Source of the DNA: Alistipes_A hominis
GTDB lineage: Bacteria > Bacteroidota > Bacteroidia > Bacteroidales > Rikenellaceae
Direction: 5' to 3'
Assembly: GCF_014288115.1 (NCBI RefSeq)
Contig: NZ_JACOOK010000003.1
Coordinates: 484,032-548,031, forward strand
Length of the DNA: 64,000 nucleotides
Each line of letters opens with the position of its first letter. Position 1 is the first letter of the stretch. The translations under genes were made by a program, and so were the position numbers. The notes under the pieces were generated by a model that ran no database searches, had not been told where the DNA came from, and was given only the letters and a program-made list of their open reading frames with translations. Positions 61,413 through 64,000 of the stretch are shown one piece after another.

Positions 61413-61691
61413 CTGTTTCGTTGTAATTTCGTTCTTTTTATTTTGTAAATATTTTGTATTTAGTTGTTTGTGTGTTGCAGTCAACTACGGATGTCGCTGG
61501 GTAAAGACGATGAAAGAACGATTTTCCGGTTTGGGCGAGAGAGCCGTCCTGATTATAACTTACATTTCCTGAGAGAGAGCCTTTCGGCATTTTTCATCGA
61601 TTCCGGCCGGCACGAATCCGCGCGTGAAACGTAAAATGCTTTTTCCCTGCGGATCGTATCCGGTTTGCCGGGCGGTCGTTTTCCGGAATTA

Positions 61692-61906
61692 CTACCAGAT
61701 CTGTTTCTCGTCCCGGTCGACCGTAAATATTCGATTTCCTTGTCCGGGCTGAGATACAGTAAGAGAAAGAGGGCCTTGTTCGGTATGTCGTGGAAAGTCA
61801 GTTTGATATCCCGGGCCTTTTGCCTGCCCAGCGAAATCCATCCATTCTTGTCTTTCCTGTAGAACAGCTCGTCGGTATCTCCGATTCTGATGTTGTTGTC
61901 ATTCCG
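61692..61906 (-). pseudogene. Frameshifted C-terminal tail of a large secreted protein
   Basis: The minus-strand frame from about 61906 reads RNDNNIRIGDTDELFYRK, then GWISLGRQKARDIKLTF and NKALFLLLYLSPDKE. This resembles the C-terminal domain of large Bacteroidetes transglutaminase/F5-8-type proteins that end in ERIFTYENGKQVWW. Immediately after PDKE the reading continues in another frame as RIFTVDRDEKQIW and a TAG at 61692-61694, exactly the expected ending. A one-base deletion near 61730 explains this. Only about 70 residues of tail remain and nothing upstream matches, so this is a relic. Family recall is from memory. Confidence 0.6.
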
Positions 61907-61969
61907 GCCTACTCCGGAGCCATTCGAGACTGCGCGCGCGGGGCTACAAGAAGGAAACAGCAATTAGCA

Positions 61970-63724
61970 TTAGTCGCCGACTCGTTCCCGCATTTTTATT
62001 TTTATTGCGGAGACGAGTCCCGACGGTATTTTCACGGGTTTGTCTGCGATCTCCGCCGCCAGAGCCTGCGCCCTGTCCGGCCGGTTCGTGCTGTCGTATA
62101 CGTTCACCAGTTCGTACAGCGGCATGAATCGTCCGGGGCACATTCGCGACGCCAGCAGGTAACAGGCTTCCGCCCGGCGGAAATCGCGCCGCTTTTTGTG
62201 GGCATCGGCTTTCAACATCTGCACGTCGTAGTCGTTCAGCATTTTTTCGCAGGCCGTCGCCGCTTCGAGGCTTTTGTCCGCTTCGCCCGCATCATTCAAT
62301 TCCGCTGCGTAATTGTAGAGGAAATAAGCGTTTTTATCCAAAAACGGGTACAGTCGCTCGTATTCCGGCAGCGGCGGGCGATCGGACGATGCGGTTTTCT
62401 GCACGCGGTGCCATCGGTTTTCGTAATACATTTCTTTCGCTGCAAATCCCAGCAGCGCGGCGGACGACAGCGCGGCGAGGATTCCGGAAGCCCGCCGCGC
62501 GCGGAACCGTTCGCAACTTCGGCGCGACTGGGCCGTCAGGCCGCCTGCCGCGAGTGCGACGATCGACCCGGTGAACGGATACGAGAGCGGGTATGAAAAA
62601 CAGCAAAGCGCCGCCGCGGCCGACAGTGCCGTCGCGAGCGTGTGCGATTCGTCGTTCGGGTTTTTCCGATAAGCCCGGATCAGGCTTGCGATCCACAGCG
62701 CCGTCAGCAGCAGGGCGACGGCTCCGAATTCTGCGGTCAACAGCAGAAACTCGTTGAACGGGTGTTTTACGTTGTCGGCCAGCGGAGCGAATCCGCTTTC
62801 GGGATTCCGTTCGAAATAACGCGCCTGCCGGAGCATGTACCCGGCTTCGAAACACCGGTATCCGTGTCCGGTCAGCGGTTTTTCGCGGATCATCTCCCAG
62901 GTGCATCGGCCGATGAGCAGCCGTCCGTCGGCCGACTCTTTTTTTTATGAAATACAATCCGGCCGCGACGGAAACGGCCGTTGCTGCCAGTACGATTTTC
63001 TTCCAGGCCGTCGTGCGTCTAAGGAAGTCGCTGCGCCGCCTTACGGCGTACAGAAGACCGGTCGCTGCGACGGCCAGTATTCCGGTGCGGGAACCGGACA
63101 AGACGATCGCCCCGACGACGATTGCACAGACGACGCCGACCGCATACCGCATCCGGCGTCGGCCGGATAAGGCGAAATACAGGATGAAAGGGACGCTCAG
63201 CGCCAGCATCGAGGCGTAACCCGCCGGGTTATCGAAATTTCGACTACCCGGAACGTTTTTCCGGCCGGCAGCAGCCCTGCGTACTGCGCGATGCCGTACA
63301 GGGCCAGGAGCAGTGCGGATGCCGCAACCGCTGCCGACAGCGGTTCGAACGACCGGTTCCGGACTACGCGGCCGGCCAGACAGTAGATCGGCAGGAACGC
63401 GGTGCACCGCATCAGGAAAGCTTCCGCGAATTGCCCGGCGGCGGCCCTGGACAGGCAGTACAGCACGAGCGCCGCCAGCAGGCAGTCCGGCAGCCCGATC
63501 CGGAACGTTTTCCCGGTTTCCGGGCGCCCCGCTCCGGTAAGAAAGAACGATAGGCCGCAGACGGATACGGCGGTATAAAGCCAGTACCATTTCGATTTCC
63601 ACCCGGCATCCGTAAACAGATCGACGTAGCAAAATCCCATCCCGATCACGATGATAAAGGACAGGGTGAAGACTCCGTATTTTCGCGTCTTCGCCGGGTA
63701 TTCTGAAATGCCGTGGCCGTTCAT
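61970..63724 (-). pseudogene. O-antigen ligase/polymerase-like protein with two frameshifts
   Basis: About 584 residues if the frame were intact. The N-terminal part (63724 to about 63240) has five or six membrane helices, e.g. YGVFTLSFIIVIGMGF and LPDCLLAALVLYCLSRA. The middle (about 63240 to 62946) continues in another frame as FDNPAGYASMLALSVPFILYF and VLSGSRTGILAVAATGLLY. Both are typical of the O-antigen ligase family (FDNPAG and GSRTG motifs). The C-terminal part returns to the first frame: IREKPLTGHGYRCFEAGY, more helices, then TPR-like repeats to 61970. The indels lie at GAAATTT (near 63238) and at an 8-base A tract (62939-62946), where seven A would restore the frame. Either a recent pseudogene or two sequence errors. 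Confidence 0.7.
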
Positions 63725-63813
63725 CCGGATTGCCGGTTAGATATTAATTTAAGTGTAAAACAAGCGGAGCGATTCGGCGACCGCTCCGCTCGTCCGGGTT
63801 TTTGACAAGCGCA

Positions 63814-63996
63814 TTAATTCTCTAACGATCCGATATACTTCGATTCGTCGAATCGGCCCGCTTCCGCGTCTTCGATGATTCGTTTGCACAGATCGGACAG
63901 TTCGCGTGCTTTTTCTTCGGTTTTGAAAGGGATCGATAGCGTCCATATTTCCTGATCGACGATACAGCGGAACACCGTCGTCTCGCCGTCTCCCAT
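63814..63996 (-). CDS. Small hypothetical protein, possibly truncated by window edge
   Basis: At least 60 residues, from an ATG at 63994-63996: MGDGETTVFRCIVDQEIWTL, then a charged helical stretch (KTEEKARELSDLCKRIIEDAE) and the ending DESKYIGSLEN. The frame remains open to the end of the window, so the true start may lie outside. No domain is recognised. It is upstream of the disrupted O-antigen-ligase-like gene on the same strand, separated by about 90 bases. Confidence 0.55.
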   Translation of the reverse strand: MGDGETTVFRCIVDQEIWTLSIPFKTEEKARELSDLCKRIIEDAEAGRFDESKYIGSLEN

Positions 63997-64000
63997 CAAC

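Larger units (their letters stand above)
61081..61552 (-). other. Leader region with cobalamin riboswitch and promoter
   Basis: A 472-base spacer. From the minus-strand promoter at 61381-61412 it runs through a short hairpin (61358-61378) and a cobalamin riboswitch (about 61185-61357). A leader of roughly 100 bases follows, with no clear intrinsic terminator, ending at the CWC gene. A poly-T tract near 61133-61140 lies in that leader. The part from 61413 to 61552 shows nothing recognisable. Confidence 0.7.

Noticed and set aside
62939..62946. A8 tract as a simple phase-variation switch
   Set aside because: Correcting it alone does not restore the gene because a second frameshift lies near 63238. 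It is kept only as a possibility in the findings.

Overview
The window looks like a chromosomal segment of a GC-rich member of the Bacteroidales, most like Alistipes/Rikenellaceae. The genus is inferred from gene content and base composition only. The main evidence is the promoter grammar: several intergenic regions carry the Bacteroidetes sigma-A pattern TTTG-N19-21-TAnnTTTG (for example 12751..12782 and 42049..42080). Gene families typical of the phylum agree with this: DUF2023 beside flavodoxin, a Nudix-type sugar regulator, GH95/GH78/GH106, multi-PAS hybrid kinases, and a BtuG-like propeller remnant. I saw no tRNA, rRNA, CRISPR array or insertion sequence.

Layout. 1-3.4 kb: pstS (cut by the window edge) with a PhoB-like repeat array, then flavodoxin/DUF2023 and a hemerythrin/LuxR pair. 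3.5-9.6 kb: an AI-2E-type permease, an AsmA-like protein, two small unknown proteins, a YgbA-family protein, and gpmA-fbaB of glycolysis. 9.8-17 kb: a GH39-like hydrolase followed by DUF2284 and Dph6-like genes, a hybrid histidine kinase and a polytopic membrane protein. 17.2-20.8 kb: an rcl-like reactive-chlorine cluster (AraC regulator, RclC, RclA) and an alkyltransferase-like protein. 20.9-24.6 kb: a TIM-barrel isomerase plus GH78 rhamnosidase. 24.8-33.7 kb: a seven-gene efflux operon (adaptor, ABC ATPase, two permeases, TolC, NtrC-type regulator, NtrY-type kinase) behind a well-matched sigma-54 promoter with an upstream inverted repeat. 34-40 kb: a 1388-residue hybrid kinase, a lipoprotein and an MBL hydrolase. 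40.4-55.8 kb: a GH63/trehalase-like hydrolase, a xylose operon (Nudix regulator, GH95, xylB, xylA, xylE, GH3) and a GH106 rhamnosidase.

56-61.4 kb is the most unusual part. A class cobalamin riboswitch with its own promoter lies upstream of a tightly packed operon: small CWC-like cysteine protein, biotin carboxylase, biotin carrier, carboxyltransferase, beta-carbonic anhydrase. The operon is followed by the tail of a BtuG-like propeller that has no intact start. 61.5-63.8 kb is decaying: a frameshifted tail of a large secreted protein and a membrane polymerase/ligase with two compensating frameshifts. A small protein of unknown function runs to the window edge.

Functional logic: the xylose genes form one colinear import and catabolic unit with two exo-glycosidases. 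The carboxylase and carbonic anhydrase genes could share bicarbonate, and the riboswitch would tie them to B12 status, since methylmalonyl-CoA mutase needs B12. The efflux pump appears to be controlled by the two-component pair at the end of its own operon. No SusC/SusD pair accompanies any of the glycosidases.
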